Virus record (IMG/VR): IMGVR_UViG_3300045253_000023
Coordinates: 62,001 to 126,000 of that record
Source of the DNA: a virus
Length of the DNA stretch: 64,000 nucleotides
Reading direction: 5' to 3' (one strand)
The translations under genes and the position numbers were made by a program. Below, one piece after another: positions 1 to 9,370 of the stretch (position 1 is its first letter; every line of letters begins with the position of its first letter). The notes below the pieces were generated by a model that worked only from the letters and a program-made list of their open reading frames with translations, searched no databases and was not told the origin of the DNA.

Positions 1-954
1 TGGAACTGTCGCTGTCCATTGTGTGGTGACTCCGAGAAGAAGAAGTCCAAGATGCGTGGCTACTTCTACCCATCAAAGAATGGAGACTCAATCTCATTCA
101 AGTGTCACAATTGCGGTGAAAGCCACTCGTTGTCTTATATCATAAAACTGGCAGCCAAAGACTACTATCAACAATACTTATATGAGAGGCTTGTGGGAAG
201 GCAGGGCCAACGCAGAATGCGTGCACTAGACCCTGTTCCTCAAGAACGAAAGCCAAACAGAGCAGTTGCTGTTGACAACTTCAACAAGCTCATATATCGC
301 ATTGATATGCTGCCAAAAGATCACGACGCACCACAGTATCTAGCTTCTCGATCTATACCAGAAACAGCTTGGAAAACCATGATGTGGACGCCTACATTCA
401 TGGCATTTGTCAACAGTGTTGTCCCAGACAAATTCAACGAGCGATCCCTAAGTAACGATTATCCAGCATTGATTCTTCCCATGATCGACAAAGACAACGT
501 TGTCTTTGGCTTTCAAGGTCGATCTCTTGTTGATGATCCATACATTCCAAGATACATCAGCATCATGCTGGATGAGAACAAGGAACGTTTGTTTGGGCTC
601 AACAGAGTTGACATGAACAAGAAGTTCTATGTCGTTGAAGGACCACTGGATTCTCTCTTCCTTGATAACTCTATTGCCGTTTGTGGGTCAGACATGCAAC
701 GAGTCGAAGGCACCAACGCGGTGTTTGTGACTGATTGCGAACCACGAAACAAACAAATCGTCGGGAAGATACAGAAGCTCATCGAAGCAAACCGCAAAGT
801 CTGTCTGTTGCCGCCAGAAGTTTTCTCTGGTGAGGACATCAATGACATGATCGATGCTGGTTACACCCAAGAAGAAATACACGACCTGCTTGATATGCAC
901 ACATATCAAGGAGCAGTCGCATTCATTCAATTCCAGAAATGGCGCAGAGTTTAA
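1..954 (+). CDS. DNA primase, T4 gp61-like (5' truncated by window)
   Basis: Makes RNA primers for lagging-strand synthesis with the replicative helicase. The reading frame is open from base 1 and the true start lies upstream. The visible part begins inside a zinc-binding motif (CRCPLCGDS, then CHNCG about 40 residues on), as in the N-terminal zinc domain of T4 gp61. A TOPRIM core follows, with VVEGPLDSLF near residue 209 and an acidic VTDCEP further on. It ends shortly before the ribonucleotide reductase gene, whose ribosome site AGGAG overlaps its stop region, so the two are probably co-transcribed. Family assignment is from motif order and spacing. Confidence 0.85.
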   Translation, partial: WNCRCPLCGDSEKKKSKMRGYFYPSKNGDSISFKCHNCGESHSLSYIIKLAAKDYYQQYLYERLVGRQGQRRMRALDPVPQERKPNRAVAVDNFNKLIYRIDMLPKDHDAPQYLASRSIPETAWKTMMWTPTFMAFVNSVVPDKFNERSLSNDYPALILPMIDKDNVVFGFQGRSLVDDPYIPRYISIMLDENKERLFGLNRVDMNKKFYVVEGPLDSLFLDNSIAVCGSDMQRVEGTNAVFVTDCEPRNKQIVGKIQKLIEANRKVCLLPPEVFSGEDINDMIDAGYTQEEIHDLLDMHTYQGAVAFIQFQKWRRV

Positions 955-968
955 TACAGGAGCAACAC

Positions 969-2912
969 ATGTCTGATACGCAGGAACTCATTGACTATTC
1001 CACACCTGGAGTCATTCCACCTTGGTCCACCATTGGTTTGATCACAGCAAAACGAACATATTGCCGCAGACTGGATGAGAACAATGAGGATGGTCCAAAA
1101 GAGGAATGGGATGACGTTTGCAATCGCGTTGTAAACTCTGCAAGAACACAATTGAAGGTTCCATTTGAACCTGGTGAGGCTGAGTCCTTGTTTCATATTC
1201 TCCATGAGCTCAAGGGAAGTGTTGCTGGACGTTTCTTGTGGCAGCTTGGAACATCGACTGTTGACAAGTTGGGAATGGCTTCGCTTCAGAACTGCGCAGC
1301 TGTCGTTGTTGATGAGCCTGTGCGTCCATTCACTTGGGCCATGGACATGCTCATGCTTGGTTCTGGAATTGGTTACAATATCCAGCGCGAGTATGTGTAC
1401 AAGTTGCCGAAAGTGAAGGAAGATTACATCAAGCCTGTGCGACAGGACAATGCTTCTGCTGACTTCATCGTGCCTGATACTCGCGAAGGATGGGTCAAGT
1501 TGCTTGAATACACACTCAAGAGCGCATTTGAGGATGGTCACAAACCAGGCTTCAAGTATTCATCTCAGTTGATTCGTGGTAAGGGCACCCCAATCAAGGG
1601 ATTCGGTGGAGTTGCCTCTGGTCCAGAAGAACTTTGCCTTGGCATTGGTCAGATTGGTGAAGTGATTGAGAACCGTGCTGGCAAACAGCTGCGTCCGATC
1701 GACTGCCTTGACATCATGAACATCATTGGTCAGATTGTTGTTTCTGGTAATGTTCGTCGCAGTGCCCAGATTGCTATTGGCGATGCGGATGACTTCCAGT
1801 TTCTGCGTGCTAAGAATTGGGCATCGGGCAACATTCCCAACTGGCGCTCCAATTCAAACAACTCTGTGGTCTGCAACAACATTGATGATCTGCCAGATGA
1901 ATTCTGGAAGAACTACAATGGCAACAGCGAACCATATGGCTTGATCAATCTCAAGCTGGCGCGCTCGATGGGTCGCACTGGCGAAACCCAGTACAAAGAC
2001 AAAGAAGTGATTGGATTCAATCCATGCGCAGAACAATCACTGGCCAACAAAGAAACCTGCTGCTTGGCAGAAGTGTTTCTTCCAAACATCAAGTCAGAAG
2101 CAGAATTGTTCAAAGTGGTCAGGCTACTCTATAAGGTCTGCAAGCATTCACTTGCACTCAAATGTCACAACAAGGACACCCAGGGAATTGTTCACAAGAA
2201 CATGCGCATGGGTATCGGTGTCACTGGATATCTCCAGGCTACTGAGGAACAGCGTAGTTGGTTGGCAGAATGCTACAAGAAGCTGCGTGCCTTCGATGTC
2301 GAGTACTCCAAGGCCCAGGGATTCACCCCATCCATCAAGCTGACCACTGTGAAGCCATCTGGCACGCTCTCGTTGCTCCCAGGTGTGACTCCTGGTTGCC
2401 ATCCAGGATATGCTCAGCATATGATCCGTCGCATCCGTGTGGCATCCAATAGCCCACTGATTGAAGTCATCAAGAAACATGGCTATCATGTTGAATATCA
2501 ACGCAAATTTGATGGCAGCAATGATTACAACACAATGGTGGCTTCGTTTCCATATTCCTATCCAGCAGGCACCAAGCTGGCCAAGGACATGTCAGCAATT
2601 GATCAGCTGGAAACAGTTCGCACTCTTCAAACAGATTGGTCTGATAATTCAGTGTCTTGCACAGTGTATTATCGCAAGGAAGAATTGCCTGAGATCAAGG
2701 AATATCTGGCCAAGCATTACAACAAGAACTTCAAGACACTGTCATTCTTGTTGCATTCTGAGCATGGCTTTGATCAGGCTCCATTTGAAGAGATCACTGA
2801 AGAGGCTCACACCAAGATGGTGTCCAAGTCCAAGATTATCTTGACAATTGATGATGCTGGTGAACTTGATGTTGATGCTGAATGCGCAGGTGGTGTATGT
2901 CCAATACGATAG
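969..2912 (+). CDS. nrdJ: Class II (adenosylcobalamin-dependent) ribonucleotide reductase
   Basis: Reduces ribonucleotides to deoxyribonucleotides for phage DNA synthesis using B12 instead of a separate radical subunit. The 647-residue protein has the N-terminal active-site cysteine (QNCAAVV), the finger-loop NPCAEQS carrying the radical cysteine, a glycine-rich GSGIGYN, and a C-terminal CAGGVCP thiol pair that regenerates the enzyme. It is shorter than the roughly 740-residue monomeric lactobacillus enzyme. I chose the ATG at 969 because AGGAG lies 8 bases upstream; the earlier in-frame ATG at 939 has no such site. No nrdA/nrdB partners are visible, which fits class II. Confidence 0.92.
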   Translation: MSDTQELIDYSTPGVIPPWSTIGLITAKRTYCRRLDENNEDGPKEEWDDVCNRVVNSARTQLKVPFEPGEAESLFHILHELKGSVAGRFLWQLGTSTVDKLGMASLQNCAAVVVDEPVRPFTWAMDMLMLGSGIGYNIQREYVYKLPKVKEDYIKPVRQDNASADFIVPDTREGWVKLLEYTLKSAFEDGHKPGFKYSSQLIRGKGTPIKGFGGVASGPEELCLGIGQIGEVIENRAGKQLRPIDCLDIMNIIGQIVVSGNVRRSAQIAIGDADDFQFLRAKNWASGNIPNWRSNSNNSVVCNNIDDLPDEFWKNYNGNSEPYGLINLKLARSMGRTGETQYKDKEVIGFNPCAEQSLANKETCCLAEVFLPNIKSEAELFKVVRLLYKVCKHSLALKCHNKDTQGIVHKNMRMGIGVTGYLQATEEQRSWLAECYKKLRAFDVEYSKAQGFTPSIKLTTVKPSGTLSLLPGVTPGCHPGYAQHMIRRIRVASNSPLIEVIKKHGYHVEYQRKFDGSNDYNTMVASFPYSYPAGTKLAKDMSAIDQLETVRTLQTDWSDNSVSCTVYYRKEELPEIKEYLAKHYNKNFKTLSFLLHSEHGFDQAPFEEITEEAHTKMVSKSKIILTIDDAGELDVDAECAGGVCPIR

Positions 2913-3073
2913 AATGTCCTAATTGCTTTGCGAAACCAATGAGTCGAATTCGGATGGTCAAACATCATGAAACTTGTTGGCCAACGCATATAAGTACCAA
3001 GTCAGAACAGGAGTTACCATCCAATGGCAGCACTCGAAATTCCAAAGAAGAAAGAACTGCAAGAACAAGCTGA
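2897..3073 (+). CDS. Small zinc-finger-like protein (58 aa)
   Basis: Starts inside the end of the reductase gene and overlaps the next gene by about 50 bases. It has an N-terminal CPNC pair and a downstream HHETC that would complete a C2HC zinc site. Function is unknown. The long overlaps on both sides make it less certain than its neighbours, but the metal motif is intact. Confidence 0.5.
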   Translation: MSNTIECPNCFAKPMSRIRMVKHHETCWPTHISTKSEQELPSNGSTRNSKEERTARTS

Positions 3074-3248
3074 TGAGATTCTTGGTCTTATTGCTTTCCA
3101 GCCTTTGACTGAAGCAGTCGAAGTTGTGAAGGAATACAACAAGAATCATGAATCGCATTTCTCGCTCGTTTACAACAACCAAACCCGAACAGCAACAGTG
3201 ATGAACAAAGGTCGTCGATTCTTTGAGATCACTCCTGACGGAATGTAA
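3024..3248 (+). CDS. Hypothetical protein, 74 aa
   Basis: Preceded by AGGAG 11 bases upstream of the ATG. The protein is a short charged helix-rich chain with no motif I recognise. It sits in the nucleotide-metabolism operon between the reductase and the RyR-domain gene. Confidence 0.6.
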   Translation: MAALEIPKKKELQEQADEILGLIAFQPLTEAVEVVKEYNKNHESHFSLVYNNQTRTATVMNKGRRFFEITPDGM

Positions 3249-3264
3249 CAAAGGACATCATATC

Positions 3265-3636
3265 ATGATAAATTATGCAGCAATTGCGAAAGTGGCCCAT
3301 GAAATCAACAGAGCATACTGTCAGGCTCTCGGTGATTTTTCTCAGCAATCGTGGGAAGCAGCCCCAGATTGGCAAAAAGATTCTGCTGTCGCTGGAGTCA
3401 AATTCCATTGCGATAATCCATCAGCAACACCTGAACAGTCTCATGAGAAGTGGTTGGAAGTCAAGAAGGCTGAAGGCTGGACGTATGGTCCTGTCAAAGA
3501 TGCCGTCAAGAAAGAACATCCTTGCTTCATGCCATATGATGGCTTGCCTGTTGAGCAACGCGCCAAGGACTATCTGTTCCGCCAAACGGTACACAGCTTG
3601 AAGGACATTCTTGCCTTCCATACAAAGAACGCTTGA
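3265..3636 (+). CDS. RyR-domain protein
   Basis: A 123-residue protein resembling the RyR (ryanodine-receptor repeat) domain found in many phages: HEKWLEVKKAEGW, then YGPVKDAVKKEHPC, then MPYDGLP and QRAKDYLF in the order typical of that family. The domain is thought to bind nucleotide-like ligands; its phage role is unknown. The ATG at 3265 follows AAAGGA. It is the last gene before a promoter at 3633. Confidence 0.75.
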   Translation: MINYAAIAKVAHEINRAYCQALGDFSQQSWEAAPDWQKDSAVAGVKFHCDNPSATPEQSHEKWLEVKKAEGWTYGPVKDAVKKEHPCFMPYDGLPVEQRAKDYLFRQTVHSLKDILAFHTKNA

Positions 3637-3661
3637 CTTCTTTGTTCAACTCAGGTAGAAT
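3633..3661 (+). promoter_or_regulatory. Sigma70-like promoter
   Basis: TTGACT at 3633-3638 and TAGAAT at 3656-3661 are separated by 17 bases. It heads the metallophosphoesterase operon. Confidence 0.8.
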
Positions 3662-3687
3662 AGATTCCCTTGTGATAGGAGTATATC

Positions 3688-4623
3688 ATGCGCATTCGTT
3701 ACGTCTCAGATTTACATCTTGAAATCTCCCGCGACAACTTTCGCTTGGACAACAAGCAGAAGGATGACGTTCTTGTTTTGGCTGGAGACATCTGCTGCTT
3801 GATGGATGTGTATCATGCTCAGGACTTCATGGAGGACGCACTGTCCACTGTGATGAAGGATGTCTACATCAACTTCATCAATGATTGCTGCAAGAAATTC
3901 AAGCATGTCATTATGGTGCTCGGCAACCACGATTATTGGGGTTTGCAGATTCAGATGCAGCCTGACAATCCTCACTATTTCCTGAGCAACAATCCTCAGG
4001 CAGACAAGAGTCCAATCATCTATCAGCATCTGGCGCAAAAGAATGCCAACTTCCATTTGCTGAGTGGTAATTCTGTCTTTGTTGACAATGTGCTCTTCAT
4101 TGGCGCGACCCTTTGGACGGATATGAAGAATGGCGACCCAATGATCTCCATCCAGTCGAAGACACATATGAATGACTGGCGCAAGATTTATGTGCAATCC
4201 AAGTATAGTTGCACTGCGATCACACCTGCTGATTGGGTCAAACTAAATAAGATTGACACTCAGAAACTCGCTGGCCAGCTCAACGCAGCAATCAAGGCCA
4301 ATGTCGAGAAGATTGTTGTTGTCACTCACATGGCTCCATTCTCCGAGTCAGTTGGTGCAAAATTCGTTGGCAACCCAATGAATCACATGTTCCACAACAA
4401 CAATTTCGGCTCAGTCAAAACAGGTGCAGTTGCGCCATTTGATCGTGCCAACATTTGGATCCATGGTCACATGCATGATGTGGTGGACTACAATGTCTTG
4501 AATGACAACGATACCGCAACTCACGTTGTTGCCAATCCACGAGGATATGTCTTCAAAGACAATCATGGCAAGTGGGTGTCTGAACGTACTAACTTCAATC
4601 CCAACCTCTTTGTAGAGATTTGA
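3688..4623 (+). CDS. Calcineurin-like metallophosphoesterase
   Basis: The 311-residue protein carries the full set of metal-binding blocks: SDLHLE near residue 6, LAGDI near 30, LGNHDYW near 79, VTHMAP near 212 and IHGHMHD near 256. The family hydrolyses phosphomonoesters or phosphodiesters; the substrate cannot be told from sequence. It is the first gene after the promoter at 3633, with AGGAG 9 bases before the ATG, and is followed closely by the oxygenase-like gene. A second, unrelated phosphoesterase lies at 53787. Confidence 0.88.
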   Translation: MRIRYVSDLHLEISRDNFRLDNKQKDDVLVLAGDICCLMDVYHAQDFMEDALSTVMKDVYINFINDCCKKFKHVIMVLGNHDYWGLQIQMQPDNPHYFLSNNPQADKSPIIYQHLAQKNANFHLLSGNSVFVDNVLFIGATLWTDMKNGDPMISIQSKTHMNDWRKIYVQSKYSCTAITPADWVKLNKIDTQKLAGQLNAAIKANVEKIVVVTHMAPFSESVGAKFVGNPMNHMFHNNNFGSVKTGAVAPFDRANIWIHGHMHDVVDYNVLNDNDTATHVVANPRGYVFKDNHGKWVSERTNFNPNLFVEI

Positions 4624-4626
4624 CAT

Positions 4627-5277
4627 ATGACAGCACGCCTGCGTGATTACATCCGCATATACGATGATGCGATTCCAGCTGAGGCTATCGACAAGCTGCG
4701 TCAGTTCTACTATTTCATGGAGAAGAAAGGTGATGTGAAGTTGGTTGATGTTGAGAACTATGCCAGATACTATCATGTTCCCATCACATCGTCAATCAAG
4801 GAAAAGGAAGATGAGGCGCATCTATGCCATAAGTATTTGGCAAAGGTTCAACTGCATTATTTCCAGGAATATCAGAAGCAAATTGGTATCTCACATCAAC
4901 GATTGTTCTCTTCTGAATCTGATGGCGACACCACACGCGCATACAATGAATCATTCTTCATGCGCATGTATGCTCAGGATTGTTTCGTTGGCGAGCAGTA
5001 TGATGCGCGTTGCCACAACTCTGGTCGTCGTTTCTTGTCTTCAGTTTTGTTCTTGACCAATGATGAACAGAACTCATTCCACTTCGATACTCCAGTGGTT
5101 GCTGAACCAATCAAGGCAAAGGAAGGTCGTCTTGTGATCTTCCCATCCAGTTGGCAGTATGTCCACAAGGAACTTCCACCAATTGAAACTCATCCGCGCA
5201 TCAACATCTATGGTTTCTATAGCTGGTATGATGAACTCGCGGCCATGAAGAAGATTGAAGAGGCAAAGAAATCATGA
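4627..5277 (+). CDS. Putative 2OG-Fe(II) oxygenase
   Basis: The C-terminal two-thirds resembles phage prolyl-hydroxylase-like oxygenases: RRFLSSVLFLTND, GRLVIFPSSWQYVHKE with the distal histidine, and HPRINIYGFYSW with the 2-oxoglutarate arginine. The usual HxD pair is not clean; CHNSG occupies about that position, so the metal site may be altered or my alignment shifted. Such enzymes hydroxylate proteins or bases. It overlaps the dCMP deaminase start by four bases. Confidence 0.6.
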   Translation: MTARLRDYIRIYDDAIPAEAIDKLRQFYYFMEKKGDVKLVDVENYARYYHVPITSSIKEKEDEAHLCHKYLAKVQLHYFQEYQKQIGISHQRLFSSESDGDTTRAYNESFFMRMYAQDCFVGEQYDARCHNSGRRFLSSVLFLTNDEQNSFHFDTPVVAEPIKAKEGRLVIFPSSWQYVHKELPPIETHPRINIYGFYSWYDELAAMKKIEEAKKS

Positions 5278-5762
5278 GCGCAATCAACCACACACAATTC
5301 ATGAACATCGCCAAGGAAGTGGCCAAGAGTTCAAATTGTATCTCACTCCAAGTTGGTTCAATCATTGTTGTGGACAATCGTATTCGTTCCATGGGTTACA
5401 ATGGAACACCAAAAGGATTTGTGAACTGTTCTGATCTGTTTCGCGAACGCGGTCCAGAACACACTAAATGGTCCATGGATCATGAAGTACACGCGGAACT
5501 CAACGCTGTTCTCTATGCAGCAGCCGAGGGACTTCCGATCAAAGGCGGCACCATCTACACCACAGTTGAACCTTGTAAGAATTGCATGAAGCACATGATC
5601 GGCGCTCAGCTGAAATCATGTGTGTTCGATCAAGCATACTACAATGAACAATATGACGACAAGACCATCAAGCATGAGCTTGCCAAGGGATGTGGCTTCG
5701 GAGTTTATCAACTCATCAACGGGATTGCTGTCGATTGGACACTAGCACAAGATCAACCATAG
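5274..5762 (+). CDS. dCMP deaminase
   Basis: Converts dCMP to dUMP to feed thymidylate synthesis. The 162-residue protein has the zinc and proton-shuttle motif HAELNA near residue 66 and PCKNC near 102, plus the GSIIV and GYNGTPKGF blocks typical of phage dCMP deaminases. Its ATG overlaps the previous stop codon (ATGA), indicating coupled translation. It fits the adjacent nucleotide-synthesis genes. Confidence 0.9.
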   Translation: MSAINHTQFMNIAKEVAKSSNCISLQVGSIIVVDNRIRSMGYNGTPKGFVNCSDLFRERGPEHTKWSMDHEVHAELNAVLYAAAEGLPIKGGTIYTTVEPCKNCMKHMIGAQLKSCVFDQAYYNEQYDDKTIKHELAKGCGFGVYQLINGIAVDWTLAQDQP

Positions 5763-6367
5763 GAATTGACTTCTCAATGACTTCCCCTGCGCTGTGCCGC
5801 TTCATTGGCACTCCAGGGGAGTTTTCGTTTGAAGGATGTGAGTTCCTGTTTCTCACAGGAAAGAAATTCCAACAGAAAGAACACTTGAATGGCTCCATGA
5901 TTGGCCGCCCATTCAAGGCATATCGAACAGACACAGAACGTTTTCTACTGAACGCGCATGACATCAAACACTGGGTTAAACCGTCGTCGCTGGTGGACAT
6001 ATACATTGAAGGCTATTCATTCGGGTCAAGAGGCTCAAGACTTTTTCAGATCGGCGAGGCGGTGGGAATCCTCAAGACACTGTTAATGCATGACCAGGAT
6101 GGTAGAATGATCAATGAGGGAAGGAACATATGTCCACTGGCGCCGTCGGCCATCAAGAAGTTTGCGACTGGAAAAGGCAATGCAGACAAGCAAATGATGT
6201 ACAATGCGTTCTTCAAAGAGACAGGATGCAACCTGCTCAACACATTCAAACAACTCTCCGTGGCTTCTCCCATCAATGATATTGTCGATGCATATTACAT
6301 CTGCAAATTAGGAACGACTCTGAAGGGGAATACATATACAGGTACGACAACAAAACAACCAGGATAA
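5735..6367 (+). CDS. RuvC-like Holliday junction / RNase H-fold nuclease
   Basis: Probably resolves branched DNA before packaging or in recombination. The RNase H-fold order is visible: GIDFSMTSPAL (first acidic residue), VDIYIEGYSFGS (second), the SAIKKFATGKGNADKQ helix, and NDIVDAYYI with the terminal acidic residues. The catalytic GID precedes the first good ATG at 5777, so translation must begin upstream. I chose the TTG at 5735, which overlaps the deaminase 3' end; the start is uncertain. Confidence 0.75.
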   Translation: MDTSTRSTIGIDFSMTSPALCRFIGTPGEFSFEGCEFLFLTGKKFQQKEHLNGSMIGRPFKAYRTDTERFLLNAHDIKHWVKPSSLVDIYIEGYSFGSRGSRLFQIGEAVGILKTLLMHDQDGRMINEGRNICPLAPSAIKKFATGKGNADKQMMYNAFFKETGCNLLNTFKQLSVASPINDIVDAYYICKLGTTLKGNTYTGTTTKQPG

Positions 6368-6371
6368 TATC

Positions 6372-6701
6372 ATGGCAAAGGGTAGCAAGAAACAATTTGA
6401 CGATTTGAGTCCCAAAGCATTTCCTGTTGTGGGTCTCGATGCCCCAGCTGGAGAAGAGGAACAACTCATTCCATCTGAAAACACAATTGGCGATCCAAGA
6501 CCACAAACAGTTGATGGCTGGATCAAACTAAATGAACAATGGATTCGCACTGAGGCTCGTGGCCTCTATCAAGTGGTCCGTCGTTTCGTTTCCGACTTTG
6601 ATCTGCTTCCTATCATGGAATGTGATCTGCAACGATTTGAACCTTCGCTTCAAGTCCGCAGAATCCTTGAGAAGTTGCTGATCAATCACAGAAAGGCATA
6701 G
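6372..6701 (+). CDS. Hypothetical protein, 109 aa
   Basis: Follows the RuvC-like gene after 4 bases with AGGA upstream. It is acidic in its first half and basic and helical near the end. I do not recognise a family. The position suggests co-expression with the replication and head-core genes on either side. Confidence 0.7.
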   Translation: MAKGSKKQFDDLSPKAFPVVGLDAPAGEEEQLIPSENTIGDPRPQTVDGWIKLNEQWIRTEARGLYQVVRRFVSDFDLLPIMECDLQRFEPSLQVRRILEKLLINHRKA

Positions 6702-6711
6702 GAGAAAACTT

Positions 6712-7212
6712 ATGGCAGCTGGAAAACCAGGTCGCCCACGTAAGGCACCACCAAAGACACCTGCGACAGACGCAGCTTCAGCAGCAATTGCTGAACAGGC
6801 CAAGCAGGAAAAAGAAAATGCAGAACCAGTCACTGGCGAATTCAATGCCAACGATTTGGCTCCATCTTCCGACCAAGGCAACGTCGATGCTTCTGAGGAA
6901 GATGGCGACGATGATGAACAGGAAGAAGTGCAAGATGACGATGATGCTGTTGCTTCTGATGAGAAAGAAGAACCAGCATTCAACAGCGATGACATTGAAG
7001 ATGTCAAGATTGCTGCTCTTGAATTCCTGAGCACAGATGAATGCAAAGAACTTGTTCGTCGCGGAAACAGCGCGAAGAAGATTTTCCAGATTGCTCTGCA
7101 CAACGCAGGTATGAACACTCATACACATGCATTTGCTGAGCAGATGCGCAAGCACTTCACTGACCATGCTGATGTGTTGAAAGACACTTCGGAACTCATC
7201 AAGGCACTGTAA
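6712..7212 (+). CDS. Acidic low-complexity protein with basic N-terminus
   Basis: The 166-residue protein begins with a short AT-hook-like GKPGRPRKAPP patch. A long run rich in D and E spans about residues 55-90, and a compact helical C-terminal part follows. It could be a DNA-associated or head-core protein; function is unknown. AGGAG precedes the ATG. It ends 3 bases before the nucleotidyltransferase gene. Confidence 0.7.
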   Translation: MAAGKPGRPRKAPPKTPATDAASAAIAEQAKQEKENAEPVTGEFNANDLAPSSDQGNVDASEEDGDDDEQEEVQDDDDAVASDEKEEPAFNSDDIEDVKIAALEFLSTDECKELVRRGNSAKKIFQIALHNAGMNTHTHAFAEQMRKHFTDHADVLKDTSELIKAL

Positions 7213-7215
7213 TCA

Positions 7216-8052
7216 ATGGTTGCTTCCTTCAGGCAGTTCTCTGGAGAGCTGACCGAAAGTGGAATGTCTTTTTCAGGCATTCAAACTTCGCGCATTTCCA
7301 AAGAGAACATTGAACCTACTGTCAATTCTGTGCTGGCCAAACTGAAGAAGTATGGTTATCGCAGAAGTGACTTGTCATTGCTGGGTTCTACAGGCAAGAA
7401 GGAGAGCAGCGGTGATATTGATGTGGGCATCCACACCGAACCACTGCTCAATGCCACCAACATGTCTGAGATTGGGCCTGCTCTGAAGAAATTGCAGAGC
7501 TATCTGGCTGGTTTCTATGGCGATGTCAAATTCATCTTTGGCATGCAGCTATCCATGGGTGTGCCTGTGGTTGGATCTTCTGGAAGACCAACTGGTGAGT
7601 TTTGCCAGGTTGATTTGATGTTCACTCCATCATTGGAGACATCTTCCTTCTACTATCACTCTCCTGCCCAGAGTGAGTCTCAGTACAAGGGCGCATACCG
7701 CACCACCCTGTTGTTCGCGATTGCGATAGAGCACCAGCGCGTTGATCTAGGTGATGGTAGAGAGGAACGATACTGGTTTGACAAATGGTATGGTCTCCTG
7801 AAGGGAGTTGAAGCCAAAGTTGGCAACAAACGAGTTGCCTCTGACAAGGAAATGGTCACCAATGTTCCTGATGAGATTGTCCAGATTCTATTGGGACCAT
7901 CCTTCACAGTTGCTGATTGCAATTCATTTGAATCCATTTGGAAGGCAATCCACTCGTCAAAGTTTGTTGGTAAATCCACATTAAGTCGAGTTGTGTCCAC
8001 ATTCAAGGACATCTGTAACAAACAAAAGATGCCGTTGCCATCAGGAGTGTAA
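7216..8052 (+). CDS. Nucleotidyltransferase-fold protein with capsid-targeting-like N-terminus
   Basis: The motif LGSTGKKESSGDIDVGI near residues 56-72 (GS, then DxD), with QVDLMF further on, matches the polymerase-beta-type nucleotidyltransferase fold. The N-terminus FRQFSGELTE resembles the T4 internal-protein targeting peptide cleaved after a glutamate, so the protein may be packaged in the head. Substrate is unknown. It begins a run of genes through 12302 that look like head-core or internal proteins. Confidence 0.65.
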   Translation: MVASFRQFSGELTESGMSFSGIQTSRISKENIEPTVNSVLAKLKKYGYRRSDLSLLGSTGKKESSGDIDVGIHTEPLLNATNMSEIGPALKKLQSYLAGFYGDVKFIFGMQLSMGVPVVGSSGRPTGEFCQVDLMFTPSLETSSFYYHSPAQSESQYKGAYRTTLLFAIAIEHQRVDLGDGREERYWFDKWYGLLKGVEAKVGNKRVASDKEMVTNVPDEIVQILLGPSFTVADCNSFESIWKAIHSSKFVGKSTLSRVVSTFKDICNKQKMPLPSGV

Positions 8053-8055
8053 CAA

Positions 8056-9369
8056 ATGGCAACCAAGCTGTCTCCAGCCGATGTCCAGAAGTACGCAGCA
8101 TTCATCACTTCAACTTTGAAATACAAGGTGAAGAAGGTGGCTGGTAGCAAGATCACCTTGTTTGCCAAGTCATCTGATCGCATGTCTGAACTCAAAAGTC
8201 TTCAGAAGAGTTTCAAAAACAGCACCTGGGAAAACAAAGATTCATCAGTGGGTCGATTGTTTCTGAAAGACAATGGGGTGATGATCTATCTGAAAGATGA
8301 GACAGTCGGTTCTGAGTCATTGGGTATCAAAGCTGAAGCCATGGTCAAGATGGGCAAGAGCATTGTTCGTTCCAAGTGGATTGCTGGTGGCGGTGTTGAG
8401 TTTGATTCTGTTGTCCATACAGATGCGCGCACGTTGCGTGCCTCGGTTGTGGCTGCCTTCAAAGCCAATGCCAAGACAAAGAACCTGGCGCCATTCATTG
8501 ACCAACTGTTTGACAGGAAGAACTACAAGAAGATTCCATGGCCGCATGATGTGCCAGAAAATGAGCGCGCCCAGATTGCTAAGTACGTTGGTGAGGTGCT
8601 TGTGGGTTACATGGCACTTGATGGCAACTACAGCTGCATTCGCAATCTGAATCCAGGAAAGAAAGCAACTGCTGTTATCTTCCCAATGTCAGCAAACATG
8701 AAGGGAATTGATTCCATCATTGTTGTTGGCAGCAAACAGTACCCAGTTTCTTCCAAAAGCGGAACAGGTGCCTCGGCTTCCTGGTTTGCCAACATTGCGC
8801 CGTATGCTATCAAGCATCTGAATGACTTCAAGTCTTCTGAGCTCAAGACCATCGCCACATTCATCGCAAGGTCTGGTGTTGCTCCAGACAAGAGCGGAGA
8901 AGCCATTAAGTTGCTGTATCGTTATGGACTCTCTGTCATGAAGATCAAAGACATTGATCCGCTGCGCTTGTTGACCAAGGTGAAAGCACACAACAAACGT
9001 GATCCAGAAGTCATTCACATGATGTCAGAGATCAAGATGCGTGGTGAGAAGTTTCTGAATGATCCAAGAACATTACATGAAGTGATCAGCAAGTTTCCAG
9101 CATCAATCAGTGGTTTCTTCTCACGCATGATTGCGAAGAGGCTGAACTCTGATCCAGCATCCATCCAACAAATGAAAGACCTGATTGCTGCCAAAGGCTT
9201 TTGGCAAGTCAATTTGGACAAGAACAAATTCATCAAAGACAATGGCGAAATCATCTTTGATGCGAAGGTCTCCAAGGGAGGAATCAATTCTCTGAAGATC
9301 ATTGCATCCAAAGGACAGCTGACAGACCCTGGCCTCAATCGTGGTCTCCTCAATTACGAGCTCAAATAG
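8056..9369 (+). CDS. Hypothetical protein, 437 aa
   Basis: A long lysine-rich protein with no motif I can name. Regions near AGGGVEFDSVVHTDARTLR and SSKSGTGASASWF could be catalytic loops, but that is only impression. It lies between a nucleotidyltransferase-fold gene and a ligase-like gene with tiny intergenic gaps, so the three are likely one transcription unit and may act on the same substrate. Confidence 0.75.
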   Translation: MATKLSPADVQKYAAFITSTLKYKVKKVAGSKITLFAKSSDRMSELKSLQKSFKNSTWENKDSSVGRLFLKDNGVMIYLKDETVGSESLGIKAEAMVKMGKSIVRSKWIAGGGVEFDSVVHTDARTLRASVVAAFKANAKTKNLAPFIDQLFDRKNYKKIPWPHDVPENERAQIAKYVGEVLVGYMALDGNYSCIRNLNPGKKATAVIFPMSANMKGIDSIIVVGSKQYPVSSKSGTGASASWFANIAPYAIKHLNDFKSSELKTIATFIARSGVAPDKSGEAIKLLYRYGLSVMKIKDIDPLRLLTKVKAHNKRDPEVIHMMSEIKMRGEKFLNDPRTLHEVISKFPASISGFFSRMIAKRLNSDPASIQQMKDLIAAKGFWQVNLDKNKFIKDNGEIIFDAKVSKGGINSLKIIASKGQLTDPGLNRGLLNYELK

Positions 9370-9370
9370 C

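Noticed and set aside
951-1541. Long minus-strand open frames opposite the reductase, helicase, NAMPT and other genes
   Set aside because: They mirror strongly supported + strand genes codon for codon and lack ribosome sites or motifs.
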